From NCBI RefSeq assembly GCF_019969845.1, contig NZ_JAHXYR010000009.1:1-64000 (forward strand): DNA of 64,000 nt, written 5' to 3'. Source of the stretch: Sphingobacterium sp. GVS05A (lineage in GTDB: Bacteria > Bacteroidota > Bacteroidia > Sphingobacteriales > Sphingobacteriaceae). The notes below the pieces were generated by a model that saw only the letters and a program-made list of their open reading frames with translations, made no database searches and was not told the origin of the DNA. Each line of letters begins with the position of its first letter. Position 1 is the first letter of the stretch. Of this stretch, positions 37,484-47,103 are shown piece by piece. The position numbers and the translations under genes were made by a program.

Positions 37484-39013
37484 ATGAAAATGAAAAAATT
37501 GGGTATATATATAGCGATTGGAGCGTTGATCTCGTCTACGAGTTGTTCTAAATTTGACGAGATAAATACAAATCCAGAAACACCTGTGCAAGTCAATTCT
37601 TCGATGTTGGCTACACGAATTATTCTAAATTTGGCTAACCAACCTAGCCAAAAGTCCTTTATGCAACCATATCTGTTAACGAAAGAGATCGCCTGGACTG
37701 AATTGGTAGAAGGATTTCAATACAACGGATTTGGCGAGGGGGCCATATCAATGAATGCAATTAATGATGCTCATTTTATGGGCCAATATGCAGCAACAGA
37801 TGTCTTGGCAAACGCATACAATGGATTGATGTATTTTGCAAGGGCAGTTAAATTTTACGAAGCAACAATGAGTGTGGGAGATATACCCTACAAAGAAGCA
37901 CTAAAAGGTGAATCGGATAAACTTTACTTTCCAAAATATGATAGCCAAAAAGAGGTTTTTCTCGGCATATTGGACGAACTGGAAAAGGCGGATCAGTTGT
38001 TTGCAAGCGGAGCAAAATTTGCTGGGGATCCCATGTACGGTGGTGATGTCACTAAATGGAGAAAGTTAGTGAATAGTTTTGCCTTAAATGTTTTGATTCA
38101 ATTGAGTAAAAAAGAATCAGATACAGACTTAAATATAAAGGGACGTTTTCAGTCAATTTTATCAAATAAGCCGATTTTTACTGGTAATGCTGATAATTTT
38201 CAATTGATTCGATCTGACAAAAGCGGACAAACCTATCCTTTTTATAAAATCAGTAATAGCTTTGTGATTTATCCAGTTGTCTCAACCGAAATTATAGACC
38301 GTTTGAAACAGTATCAAGACAGACGTTTGTTTTTTTATGCAAATCCTTCAGCTTTGCAGATTAGCAGTGGAAAACAGATGAATGAATTTGATGCTTATGT
38401 GGGAATTGATCCTTCTTTGGCTTTTGGTGATATCGCAGATTTAAAAAAGAAGAATGACTATTCCAAATTAAATGACCGATATACAGAGTTGGTAAGTGGA
38501 GAGCCTACACAGCAATTTTCATATGCACATTTATGTTTCATAATTGCTGAAGCAAGCTCACGAGGTTGGATAGCAGAGTCCGCAGTCAACTGGTATAAAA
38601 AGGGAATTGAAGCTTCAATGAAATTTATTGCAGATAATACACCCAATATTACGCAATACACCCATAATATGCCAATGGATGCGACTTATATCGCCAATGC
38701 TATAACGGCTTATGGAAATCAGTTTCCTGTTAGCAAAGAAGCACAGATAGAAGCGATCATGACACAAAAATATTTGGCCAGTTTTTTACAAGGAAGGATA
38801 AATCCCTACTATGATTACCGTCGTACAGGATATCCGAAATGGAAAATTAATCCAGCATCAAGTTTAAATGCTGATGATCCGACCAAAATCCCAATCCGCT
38901 GGCGTTATCCTGCAAGTGAATATAATTATAATGGAAGTAATCTTGATGCAGCATTGGCGAATCAATATGGTGGAAAAGATGAAATCAATCAACTGATGTG
39001 GATCTTAAAATAG
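37484..39013 (+). CDS. SusD-like lipoprotein, SusD-like_2 type (pair 3)
   Basis: A surface lipoprotein paired with the SusC at 34131. I use the ATG at 37484 (MKMKKLGIYIAIGALISSTSC), which gives a proper lipobox; 37490 is equally good and 37466 adds six residues. The mature start FDEINTNPETPVQVNSSMLATRII is typical of the SusD-like_2 branch rather than classical SusD/RagB, as is the C-terminal region KYLASFLQGRINPYYDYRRTGYPKW. Members of this branch often sit with non-polysaccharide receptors. A terminator follows, and a phospholipase C gene lies 160 bases downstream. Confidence 0.9.
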   Translation: MKMKKLGIYIAIGALISSTSCSKFDEINTNPETPVQVNSSMLATRIILNLANQPSQKSFMQPYLLTKEIAWTELVEGFQYNGFGEGAISMNAINDAHFMGQYAATDVLANAYNGLMYFARAVKFYEATMSVGDIPYKEALKGESDKLYFPKYDSQKEVFLGILDELEKADQLFASGAKFAGDPMYGGDVTKWRKLVNSFALNVLIQLSKKESDTDLNIKGRFQSILSNKPIFTGNADNFQLIRSDKSGQTYPFYKISNSFVIYPVVSTEIIDRLKQYQDRRLFFYANPSALQISSGKQMNEFDAYVGIDPSLAFGDIADLKKKNDYSKLNDRYTELVSGEPTQQFSYAHLCFIIAEASSRGWIAESAVNWYKKGIEASMKFIADNTPNITQYTHNMPMDATYIANAITAYGNQFPVSKEAQIEAIMTQKYLASFLQGRINPYYDYRRTGYPKWKINPASSLNADDPTKIPIRWRYPASEYNYNGSNLDAALANQYGGKDEINQLMWILK

Positions 39014-39051
39014 GTAATACTTTGATCTGTTGATTTTTTATCGTGAAAACT

Positions 39052-39085
39052 ATCCCCGCGCATGAGATCAATCGTGTGCGGGGAT
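39052..39085 (+). terminator. Terminator after SusD-like pair 3
   Basis: An 11-bp stem (39052-39062 with 39075-39085, core ATCCCCGC / GCGGGGAT, one G-U pair) is followed by TTTTG. Confidence 0.75.
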
Positions 39086-39176
39086 TTTTGTTAAAAACGT
39101 TACATAAAAAGCGATGACGAATGAATATATTCGCTGATAGACCATTGAATTTATAAGAGATATAATAGCTGTTTTT

Positions 39177-41648
39177 ATGGATAGTAGAAGAGATTTTATT
39201 AAGAAGGCTTCATTGCTGGCTGGGGTTTTTGGTTTGCAGAGCGCTGTACCGGATGCGATACAACGCGCTTTGGCGATTGAACCAGTTGCGGGGAGTTCTT
39301 TTTTAGATGCCGAGCATATTGTTTTGTTAATGCAGGAAAACCGCTCCTTTGACCATAGTTTTGGTACACTGAGGGGTGTACGGGGATTTAATGATCCAAG
39401 AGCTATCGAGTTGCCTAGTGGAAATCCGGTTTGGTTGCAGGCTTCCGCTTCAGGAAAGACCTACTCACCCTTTCGATTGGATATCAAGAATTCCAATGCA
39501 GCCTGGACAGGAAATCTTCCCCATTCCTGGGAAAATCAAATGGCAGCACGTAACCAGGGTAAACATGATAACTGGATTGAGGCGAAGCGTCCCGGAGGAA
39601 AGGTGCTGAGTGAGATCCCGTTGACCATGGGCTATTATACCCGTGAAGATATTCCCTTCTATTATGCATTAGCCGATGCGTTTACCATCTGTGACCAGCA
39701 TTTTTGTTCGTCCATTACAGGTACGACAACCAATCGTCATTTTTTCTGGACAGGAACTTGTTTACCCAATAAAGGTGCAAAACCGTTGATTCGTAATTCG
39801 GATATTTATTTCAACCGTTGGGCACATTGGAAAACTTTTCCTGAACGTCTGGAGGAGGCGGGTATCCCTTGGAAGGTATATCAGAATGAAGTCAGTATGG
39901 AGAGCGGTCTTAATGGAGAAGAATGGTTAGGTAATTTTACAGACAATAACTTAGAGTGGTTTTCTCAATACCATATTGAATTCAAAAAAAGCCACTTGGA
40001 ATTTATGCGTAAGCGTGTCGTTGAACTGCCTGCTGAGATCCAGGAGCTTGAAAAAGCATTGGCAAATAATGGAACCGAAAGTGTACAGAAGACCCAAAAT
40101 AAGCTTAAGCAAAAACAGGAGCAGCTGAACAGTTATAAGAAACAGCTAGAGCGACTTACCGAACAGGCATTCCAGCAACTTCCTAAAGAGCAAATCGCTT
40201 TGCATGAGCGCGCTTTTCAGACAAATGAGGATGACGTGTTTTATCGTGAAACCGCTACTGTTGTACACGAAGGAGAACAGATTACTGTACCAAAAGGGGA
40301 TGTATTACATCAGTTTCGGAAAGATGTAAAGTCTGGGGATTTACCTACAGTATCTTGGCTGGTTGCACCACAATGTTTTTCTGATCACCCCAGTGCACCG
40401 ATGTATGGGGCTTGGTATGTATCCGAAATATTGAATATACTGACCGAAAATCCTGAGGTTTGGAAGAAAACGGTTTTTATACTAAACTACGACGAAAATG
40501 ATGGTTACTTTGATCATATTCCTCCGTTTGTAGCTCCTAATCCGGCAGATGCCCGATCGGGAAAAACTTCCGCCGGATTGGATTATAGTGATGAATATGT
40601 GAGTTTGGAGCAGGAACTTGCCAGTGGTGAGAAGAAGGAACATGCCACTGAGGGACCGGTTGGTTTGGGCTATCGGGTGCCTCTGATCATTGCGTCCCCA
40701 TGGAGCAAAGGTGGCTGGGTAAATTCGGAGGTCTGCGATATCACTTCGACCATACAATTTATGGAGCATTTCTTCGATAAGAAACTTGGGAAGGATGTGA
40801 AAGAGCATAATATCAGTTCTTGGCGGCGTGCTATAACGGGAGATCTGACTTCGGTATTCCGTAAAGCAGAAGGAGGAACTGCTGTAGAACTGCCATTCTT
40901 GGATCGCAATCAACAGATTTATGCAATTGATCAGGCCAAATCGAAACCGCTACCGAATAATTTCCATGTATGGACAGCAGATGAGATGCAAGCTTTGCAC
41001 GCTACTGGAAAGGCTGCACAATTGGCAAGACAAGAAAAAGGTCAAAAAAATTCCAATGCGCTGGCATATGAATTGTATTCGAGTGAATCTATTGATAAGG
41101 ACAACGTAAAACTGACAATGTCCGTGGGTAATAAGATTTTCGGAACGAAATCCTTGAGTAGCCCTTTTAATGTGTATAGTGGACCAAGTTATAAAGATGG
41201 TGTAAGTTTTTGGCCATTTGCGGTTATCGCTGGTGAGGATTTGAGCTTTGACTGGAACCGGACAGACTTTAAAGATGGTTATTATGATCTAACAGTATAT
41301 GGGCCAAATGGGTTTATGCGTAGCTTTAAAGGTGAAGGAGAATCTTTGTCTGTTGTCGCAACCTATGAGATCGGGAAGAAAGGAATTCCCACAGGAAACC
41401 TAATCCTCGAAGCGAGCAATAAAGGAGACAAAGCACTTCATGTACAGGTGAAAGATAACGCCTACAGTTCTTGGAAGAAAAATACAGTATTGAATGCTGA
41501 TAAATCTATCAAGTGGATTATAGAATCTCAGAAAGTGAGTGGTTGGTATGATGTTACCTTACAGATTGCCGGAAGTAAATTTGTCCGCCAATTCGCCGGT
41601 CGCGTAGAGACGGGGAGCCATTCGAAGACTGATCCACAATTGGGATAA
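39177..41648 (+). CDS. Phosphocholine-type phospholipase C, Tat-exported
   Basis: An 823-residue enzyme of the bacterial PlcH/PlcN type, which splits phosphatidylcholine or related lipids into diacylglycerol and a phosphorylated head group. The N-terminus MDSRRDFIKKASLLAGVFG is a twin-arginine signal, as in the family. The phosphoesterase domain (about 40-600) opens with LLMQENRSFDHSFGTLRGVRGFND and has SSITGTTTNRHFFWTGT near 180 and LNYDENDGYFDHIPPF near 440. A Gln/Lys-rich coiled-coil insert lies near 285-330. Two C-terminal beta domains of the DUF756 type (about 640-720 and 735-815, FDWNRTDFKDGYYDLTVYGPNGFMRSF) finish it. It lies downstream of the ECF-regulated SusC/SusD pair across a terminator, so a functional link is plausible but unproven. 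Confidence 0.92.
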   Translation: MDSRRDFIKKASLLAGVFGLQSAVPDAIQRALAIEPVAGSSFLDAEHIVLLMQENRSFDHSFGTLRGVRGFNDPRAIELPSGNPVWLQASASGKTYSPFRLDIKNSNAAWTGNLPHSWENQMAARNQGKHDNWIEAKRPGGKVLSEIPLTMGYYTREDIPFYYALADAFTICDQHFCSSITGTTTNRHFFWTGTCLPNKGAKPLIRNSDIYFNRWAHWKTFPERLEEAGIPWKVYQNEVSMESGLNGEEWLGNFTDNNLEWFSQYHIEFKKSHLEFMRKRVVELPAEIQELEKALANNGTESVQKTQNKLKQKQEQLNSYKKQLERLTEQAFQQLPKEQIALHERAFQTNEDDVFYRETATVVHEGEQITVPKGDVLHQFRKDVKSGDLPTVSWLVAPQCFSDHPSAPMYGAWYVSEILNILTENPEVWKKTVFILNYDENDGYFDHIPPFVAPNPADARSGKTSAGLDYSDEYVSLEQELASGEKKEHATEGPVGLGYRVPLIIASPWSKGGWVNSEVCDITSTIQFMEHFFDKKLGKDVKEHNISSWRRAITGDLTSVFRKAEGGTAVELPFLDRNQQIYAIDQAKSKPLPNNFHVWTADEMQALHATGKAAQLARQEKGQKNSNALAYELYSSESIDKDNVKLTMSVGNKIFGTKSLSSPFNVYSGPSYKDGVSFWPFAVIAGEDLSFDWNRTDFKDGYYDLTVYGPNGFMRSFKGEGESLSVVATYEIGKKGIPTGNLILEASNKGDKALHVQVKDNAYSSWKKNTVLNADKSIKWIIESQKVSGWYDVTLQIAGSKFVRQFAGRVETGSHSKTDPQLG

Positions 41649-41704
41649 AAATCAACAGATGTCGGTTGTTGAAAAGGATATGATTAGCATATTTGTTAAA
41701 TAAT

Positions 41705-41739
41705 AAAAGCTCCCAGTTTTATTTGAACTGGGGGCTTTT
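41705..41739. terminator. Bidirectional terminator between phospholipase C and the TlpA operon
   Basis: A 14-bp stem AAAAGCTCCCAGTT / AACTGGGGGCTTTT (one G-U pair) lies between two convergent transcripts. It ends the 16-kb minus-strand operon. Confidence 0.75.
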
Positions 41740-41768
41740 GTGTTTTAGGTCCGTTGATATTCGGTTTT

Positions 41769-43112
41769 TTATTTTTTAATCCATTCCTCAAGCAAAGCTT
41801 TTAATTTGGGATCGCTTGGTCTTGGGCTATCTGGAGTGATGAGGTTTCCGGCTTTGTCAATCAATATATAACGTGGTATGGAATTGACTTTGTAAGCATT
41901 GGAAAGTTCATTGTCAGAACCAGCATGTAGCTGAATACCTTTTAATTTTTTCTCTTTCACATAGGTGTCCCATTTGGGTTTATCCTGGTCTACTGATACA
42001 CCTACAAATGCGACAGGTTTTCCTCTAAATTCTTCGTTTAATTTTTCCCAATGAGGTTCTTCTGCCCGGCATGGACCACACCAGGTCGCCCACATGTCAA
42101 TCAAGACAACCTTGCCTTTAAGGTCTGCAAGACCCGTATTTTTGCCATTTATATCTGGATAGTTAAACCGGAAAGCAGGTACACCTGTTTTTGTTTCGAC
42201 TAATCGAGCTTCTACCACTTTTGCCCGTTCGATTTGCTCAGGTAGCGTAAAATACTTTTTGTATTTTTCATTCATTTCCTGAAAGTCACCATAGGAGCGT
42301 GTCCCCTCAAGTCGTTGCAATACATATTGTCCTTTCAGTACATCTGGTCCGATTGCCGCAACTTGTTGATCAAATGTTGGTTTTGTTGACAAATCCAGCT
42401 TGCGATAAATCATACTGCTCATAAAGCGGTCGCCGTAGGGAAATTTTAATAATTCAGTTGTCAGGTATCGATCAGCGTTGAACTGTGTATAAAAATCGCT
42501 CATTTCCTCTTTACTTGGATGGGCTGTGCGCGGCATGTAAAGATAAGAGATTGCATAATAAGCAAAATCATAATCAACTAGTTCGGGAAAGAATTTGTCA
42601 AAATTCGGATTCCCTGTTTTTGCGCTCTTTTTGATGGCATCCAGTTTTCCTTTGAATTGTTCAACTTCAGGGAAGAAATCAACATAGGTGCTCATTCCCC
42701 CAGGAGTAGTGCCTTTATTGTGAAAAGTTTTCGACTGTTTATCCCAAGTGTATAACATCTCATTTTCTGGACTATTTTTACCTGTCAATTCATAGTCACT
42801 TTGACTCAATTTTAGATTTAAATCCTCATTTCCTTTGAAGTAAAATCGGAAAAGACCCTGTTGGTTTTGTGCATTGCCGCTGCCCACAGCATACAAGCCT
42901 TCATATTCAGGAGTAAAGCGAAATGCAAATCGTCCCAATGCATCGGGAGTGGATGTGGCGATTTCTTTTAAACGGCCATTTAATACTTTAAATAGTCCGA
43001 CACGTTTTACTTTTGCCGGATCTGTCGTTCCTGTAATGTTGCTCGGCTGTTGCGCGAATGCTACAACTGAGCACGCTAAGGTAGTGAGCAATAAAATGGT
43101 TTTTCTTATCAT
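41769..43112 (-). CDS. TlpA-like thioredoxin-fold protein (paralogue of 47104-48483)
   Basis: An exported 447-residue protein with signal peptide MIRKTILLLTTLACSVVAFAQ. The N-terminal part (about 25-120) is a beta-rich DUF4369-like region. A helical middle section (about 125-310) holds VDFFPEVEQF and MPRTAHPSKEEM. The C-terminal thioredoxin domain has Trp-Cys-Gly-Pro-Cys at 344-348 (MWATWCGPCRAEEPHW) and the cis-Pro in SIPRYILID. It closely matches the gene at 47104 over its whole length, including VDFFP, PRTAHP and DSPRPS. It probably acts as a periplasmic thiol reductant anchored to the same pathway as the receptor. It is the last gene of the operon, 11 bases after the preceding stop. Confidence 0.9.
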   Translation of the reverse strand: MIRKTILLLTTLACSVVAFAQQPSNITGTTDPAKVKRVGLFKVLNGRLKEIATSTPDALGRFAFRFTPEYEGLYAVGSGNAQNQQGLFRFYFKGNEDLNLKLSQSDYELTGKNSPENEMLYTWDKQSKTFHNKGTTPGGMSTYVDFFPEVEQFKGKLDAIKKSAKTGNPNFDKFFPELVDYDFAYYAISYLYMPRTAHPSKEEMSDFYTQFNADRYLTTELLKFPYGDRFMSSMIYRKLDLSTKPTFDQQVAAIGPDVLKGQYVLQRLEGTRSYGDFQEMNEKYKKYFTLPEQIERAKVVEARLVETKTGVPAFRFNYPDINGKNTGLADLKGKVVLIDMWATWCGPCRAEEPHWEKLNEEFRGKPVAFVGVSVDQDKPKWDTYVKEKKLKGIQLHAGSDNELSNAYKVNSIPRYILIDKAGNLITPDSPRPSDPKLKALLEEWIKK

Positions 43113-43123
43113 GATATAGATAG

Positions 43124-44350
43124 TTAACTTAATTTAAATGGAATTATCTTCTTAATATCTTTTGCTTTAAATAAACTGGCATCTTTTTTTGAGATGGCTT
43201 CATTTAAGTCTTGCAAGTCATTTTTGTCTATGGCAAGGAACGGAGATGTTGAATCTGATTTTAATAATCTTTTCATACAGCTGGAAGCCTTATCAAAATC
43301 TTTTAAATAGTAATGTAATAGGATTAGCCGATAACTGTCCACAGGATCCAATGTTTTTCGTTGCTCTGCGGCTAGATATTCAGCTCGTATAGATTTCAGG
43401 ATTGTCGGATTTTTTGACTGATCAATAATGACCGGTCCGAAAGCGTTGCTGCGTTCATCCCAAGTAGGATATAGTTTATATTGGTCTATCAGTGCAAAAT
43501 AGGTGGCCGCATTTTGGGAGCTGGCATAGTAACTAGTAACAAACCCTGGTAAAAATACCTCCCATAATTTTTCATTGAACGTGGGACGTATATAAGCTAG
43601 CATGGTCGTTAAACTATCCAATTGCTGTGCTGCCCCGTATTGTTTACTTTTTGTTTTGGCAATTGTTGAAATTTTGTTGCGGAGTAGATTCCCGCCGTAT
43701 AATTTAATCAATCTTGGAAGATTGTCATAAGCCCAATTATTGTATTTCGTAAAGTAAGTGACGCTATTGGCTAGGAAAGCTGTCTCATTGAACAAGTCCT
43801 TTTGTTGATCGAGATATCCTTCTAGTTCTGCAAAATCAAATTTTGCTCCGGTTTTGATAAAACGCTCACTGTAGGCGGCGGGATAACTGTTGTCTAAAGT
43901 ATTGTTAAATGCGAGGTATTGGCCTGATCTGTTGCGTCGGACAGCGTCCTTTAACAAAGGGACAAATCGGTCTACGCCAAAGAAGCCTGATTCAGTCAAT
44001 ATTGTTTTACCTTCAGGGCTTACAATGACATAGGTCGGAAATCCTGGGGCAGCGTACTTACGGGCTAATTTCTTCCCGTCTGTCTCTTTCATGACATCTG
44101 TTTTGTACAGAATATAATTGTCGTTGAGTTCTTTAGTAACAGCCGGATCCGGAAATACTTGTTTGTCCATTTCTGCACAAGGCATACAACCAACAAAGTA
44201 CAGATCGATCAGAATGAGTTTGTTTTCCTTTTTTGCCTGAGCTTGACATTCCGCATAACTGCCTTGGAAGATTTTTTCCTGGGCAATTGCCGGGTTTGAA
44301 AAGAATACGCCGTAATAGGCTATGATAATATAAAAAATAAGCTTTTTCAT
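43124..44350 (-). CDS. Thioredoxin-fold protein with N-terminal CMPC motif
   Basis: A 408-residue exported protein with signal peptide to about residue 23 (SNPAIAQ). The thioredoxin_7-type domain comes first (about 25-140): KKENKLILIDLYFVGCMPCAEMDKQVF has the redox pair Cys55/Cys58, and APGFPTYVIVSPEGK carries the cis-Pro. This resembles the C-terminal domain of DsbD or thioredoxin-like dehydratase proteins more than TlpA. The remaining 260 residues are mostly helical with no motif I recognise and could bind a partner. It lies between the aspartyl protease and the last TlpA-like gene, with gaps of 45 and 11 bases. Confidence 0.88.
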   Translation of the reverse strand: MKKLIFYIIIAYYGVFFSNPAIAQEKIFQGSYAECQAQAKKENKLILIDLYFVGCMPCAEMDKQVFPDPAVTKELNDNYILYKTDVMKETDGKKLARKYAAPGFPTYVIVSPEGKTILTESGFFGVDRFVPLLKDAVRRNRSGQYLAFNNTLDNSYPAAYSERFIKTGAKFDFAELEGYLDQQKDLFNETAFLANSVTYFTKYNNWAYDNLPRLIKLYGGNLLRNKISTIAKTKSKQYGAAQQLDSLTTMLAYIRPTFNEKLWEVFLPGFVTSYYASSQNAATYFALIDQYKLYPTWDERSNAFGPVIIDQSKNPTILKSIRAEYLAAEQRKTLDPVDSYRLILLHYYLKDFDKASSCMKRLLKSDSTSPFLAIDKNDLQDLNEAISKKDASLFKAKDIKKIIPFKLS

Positions 44351-44395
44351 ACAATTTGTTTTGAGGATTAAGGGTAGTATATCTTTTTAGCGTGA

Positions 44396-45889
44396 TTAGA
44401 TATCTACGATATTATTGTCAGTCCTGGTAATCGAAATAGATTCTCCTGCTGCTTTTAATCGAATCTCATCTATCAGGGTCGGATTTTTTTTCAATTGATC
44501 GACCGTATACTTGTCTATACGTTGAATCAAATCTCCTGTTTTCAGACCCGTTTGATTTTCGACGGCTCCTACGACTCCAAGTGCTTTCAGCTGCCCGGCA
44601 TTATCCCAACCAAACTGGTAACTCCTAACTAAGAAATCCTGCGGATGGGCATGTAATCTATTGGGGGAGAAATATACCTCACTTTCTGCCAAATTTATGG
44701 TGATATTATAGCGACTTAATAGGCGCACCCCAATTGAACCATCGAAACCAGGTTGCCATTGTTCGTTCCCTGCACTACCGCCCATTAGTGTGACAGGCAA
44801 GCCCTGCATTGGGGGCAGTGGAGAAATGGCAAATTGATAGCTTTTGCCCGCAAAGGTAGGAGAGGAAACTCCCATGCTTACTGTTGCGGCCTGAGCCTCG
44901 GGTTTGAATCCGCTGACCAGCAGTTTGTTTTGGCGTACAAAAGGGCGGAAGCAGATCAGGTCATAGGAAGCGCCTGTGTCGAAAACAAAATGCCCCGAGT
45001 AACTCTTGTCCTTGACGATCTCAAGCTGTCCGGGCAATATCATTACACCGGCAGGTATTGTAATCGGTACTGCAGTTCCCTTATCTTTGTATTGAAAATC
45101 TCCGAAATCGTACAATGAAATCGTGTTTTTATCGTAGTCGATATGCGTGATAAATTGGCGTATCAATGTATTGCCGATAATCCCATCTCCTTCTTTACCC
45201 ATTTCGGGAAAGATAGCAATACCCTGTCCAGCCAGCTTAAGCGTGTCCAATAAAATACTATTGTTGTCCGATACCTGGATCTTTGTATTGCCCCCCACGA
45301 CGGAAGCATTATTCTCACGGGTCACCTTTAAACCAATAGCCTCAGCAAGTTGCTGGTTGACGGCCATGCCATCAGCTCCAGTGTCAAACAGAAGTCTTAA
45401 TGGCTTTTCGTATCCATTGATTTTTACCTGCAGGTAAATGGATCCATTCTTGTTTTCAAATGGAATGACCGCCCGTAATTTGGGCTTACTTTCTCTTTTT
45501 AGTCCATAAAGCTGATCAAAAAGGCTGAAGTAGATCAGCTTTCCCTTGTTATCGACTAGGGCCTGATTGCTTGTTGTCTTACCCTTTGCATCTGTGACCT
45601 CTATTTGAAGTAATGTCCCTCTTTTTGTTTTTTTCTCAGAGACAATATGTACGGCTTTTAGGGGGTAATTTTTGACAATTTGGTTTAAGCGGAAGCTTGC
45701 TCCTGCACCAGTATGTCCTGCTACGGAAAAATTTGCTGCGAGTTCGCCTGTTATCATAGAGGTGTCTTTCTGTTCAAAACAGGTCAGTAGTTTAGCCGGT
45801 AATTGTGCCGCTAGCTGAGCTTTTGACCATGAGGCCCAGACTGTTAATAGTAAGAGGCTTCCAGCTTTGATTATTGGTTTGTAAGGCAT
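44396..45889 (-). CDS. Retropepsin-like aspartyl protease with two DTG motifs and a PDZ domain
   Basis: A 497-residue exported protein (signal peptide to about residue 24, SWSKAQ). An N-terminal NTF2-like or unknown domain (about 30-130) precedes two retropepsin-like folds. The first has the catalytic Asp169 in LLFDTGADG with the matching DGIIGNTLI; the second has Asp304 in FVFDTGASY with GSIGVRLLSRYN. Two DTG motifs in one chain could form a complete pepsin-like active site without dimerisation. A PDZ domain lies at about 420-495 (LKALGVVGAVENQTGLKTGDLIQRI). It is probably periplasmic or membrane-associated. Being in an operon with a SusC/SusD pair and four thioredoxins, it may process imported polypeptide; this is inference. 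Confidence 0.88.
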   Translation of the reverse strand: MPYKPIIKAGSLLLLTVWASWSKAQLAAQLPAKLLTCFEQKDTSMITGELAANFSVAGHTGAGASFRLNQIVKNYPLKAVHIVSEKKTKRGTLLQIEVTDAKGKTTSNQALVDNKGKLIYFSLFDQLYGLKRESKPKLRAVIPFENKNGSIYLQVKINGYEKPLRLLFDTGADGMAVNQQLAEAIGLKVTRENNASVVGGNTKIQVSDNNSILLDTLKLAGQGIAIFPEMGKEGDGIIGNTLIRQFITHIDYDKNTISLYDFGDFQYKDKGTAVPITIPAGVMILPGQLEIVKDKSYSGHFVFDTGASYDLICFRPFVRQNKLLVSGFKPEAQAATVSMGVSSPTFAGKSYQFAISPLPPMQGLPVTLMGGSAGNEQWQPGFDGSIGVRLLSRYNITINLAESEVYFSPNRLHAHPQDFLVRSYQFGWDNAGQLKALGVVGAVENQTGLKTGDLIQRIDKYTVDQLKKNPTLIDEIRLKAAGESISITRTDNNIVDI

Positions 45890-45928
45890 GGTTTTAAGTT
45901 ATTGTCTTTAGTAATTGATCTCATTAGG

Positions 45929-47101
45929 TTAGTAGCCGTAGATCTTTTTCAGTGCAATGTCAATATCATCTGTTGCTGAGGCAATAACCCGTAAAATGAT
46001 CTTTCCATTTTCATCCACTAGAATTTTTGTTGGAAAACCGCTGATCTGATATTCTTTTACAATATCCATTTGCTCCTTGTTCTCGTTATTTAGCACATTT
46101 GTCCAAGGTAAACTGAGTTCTTCTATAGCTTTGTACCAGCTGTTTTTTGACTCATCAAGTGTTTTACCTCGTTCTTGGGCAATACCGATAATTTCAAAGC
46201 CTTTGTTTTTGTAACGACTGTAAAGCTGTTGGAGGTGTGGCATACTTGCACGGCATGGGCCACACCAACTGCCCCAAAAGTCCAAGAGAATAACGCGGCC
46301 CTGCATCTTTTCTAATTTAAAAGGAGTTCCGTGGGCAGTTGTCCGTGTAAATAGTGGTGCCGCTTTCCCTTTCGCGGTCACGGTTTCTTTTGCAATTGTC
46401 GACGCTATTGCTTTACCCATCTCTGTTGATTTGTAATTCGAAGCAAGACGATTAAATGCTAATTTATAGTCTTCGGAAGTATAGCTAGACTTCATTCTGT
46501 AAAGCAAAAATAAACTGACATAGGATTCAGTGTAATTTTCTATGAATTTTTTCTGAAGATCATTTTCTTTTTTACCCAATTGACTAAGCTGTTCAAGTAT
46601 CTTTTTACCTTCTGGAGATTCAGTACTTATCTTTCCCTCGAGAATTGGACTGTATAATCTATTTTTTTGCTTTACAAATCCTGCTGTAGACTGACGCAGG
46701 TTATTATATTTATTGTTTTCCTCTCCACCTTTGACCTGCGCTAAATCAAGTTCCTCGGCATTACCGTCTATAATGATATCATCTTCAAAAATAAACACAT
46801 TGAGAGGAAAGCGCATGACCTGTTGTAATGCGCTGGCATTTGGATCTTTGCCAATGGTACGTAAGGTAGCATCAACTACCTGTGCTTGTTTTGGGATCTT
46901 GATTTCAAATGATCTATCCTTTACTGGAGTTGCGAAACCTTGTCTTTTACCTTGCGTGTCGATAAATGATATGCTCAGCTTTGCTACAGGGTCTACTGCA
47001 GGTGACGTTATTTTCCCTTTTATTGTAACGCTGTCCCCCTGCGCAGATAGAAGCGAGGGGGATAACGTTAAGAATAGGAAGTAAATCCAAAGTTTATTCA
47101 T
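45929..47101 (-). CDS. TlpA-type thioredoxin with DUF4369-like domain
   Basis: A 390-residue exported protein with signal peptide MNKLWIYFLFLTLSPSLLSAQ. A DUF4369-like beta domain (about 25-120, VTIKGKITSPAVDPVAKLSIS) is followed by a helical linker (about 125-240). The C-terminal AhpC/TSA-type thioredoxin domain has WCGPC at 279-283 in DFWGSWCGPCRASMPHLQQL and the cis-Pro in SGFPTKILVDENGK. It differs clearly from the paralogue pair at 41769 and 47104, so it is a separate lineage with the same fold. It ends 2 bases from nothing but its upstream neighbour at 47104, consistent with coupled translation. Confidence 0.92.
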   Translation of the reverse strand: MNKLWIYFLFLTLSPSLLSAQGDSVTIKGKITSPAVDPVAKLSISFIDTQGKRQGFATPVKDRSFEIKIPKQAQVVDATLRTIGKDPNASALQQVMRFPLNVFIFEDDIIIDGNAEELDLAQVKGGEENNKYNNLRQSTAGFVKQKNRLYSPILEGKISTESPEGKKILEQLSQLGKKENDLQKKFIENYTESYVSLFLLYRMKSSYTSEDYKLAFNRLASNYKSTEMGKAIASTIAKETVTAKGKAAPLFTRTTAHGTPFKLEKMQGRVILLDFWGSWCGPCRASMPHLQQLYSRYKNKGFEIIGIAQERGKTLDESKNSWYKAIEELSLPWTNVLNNENKEQMDIVKEYQISGFPTKILVDENGKIILRVIASATDDIDIALKKIYGY

Positions 47102-47103
47102 GC

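Noticed and set aside
40482..40913. 143-codon minus-strand ORF within phospholipase C
   Set aside because: Lies wholly antisense to a well-supported gene; no family features.
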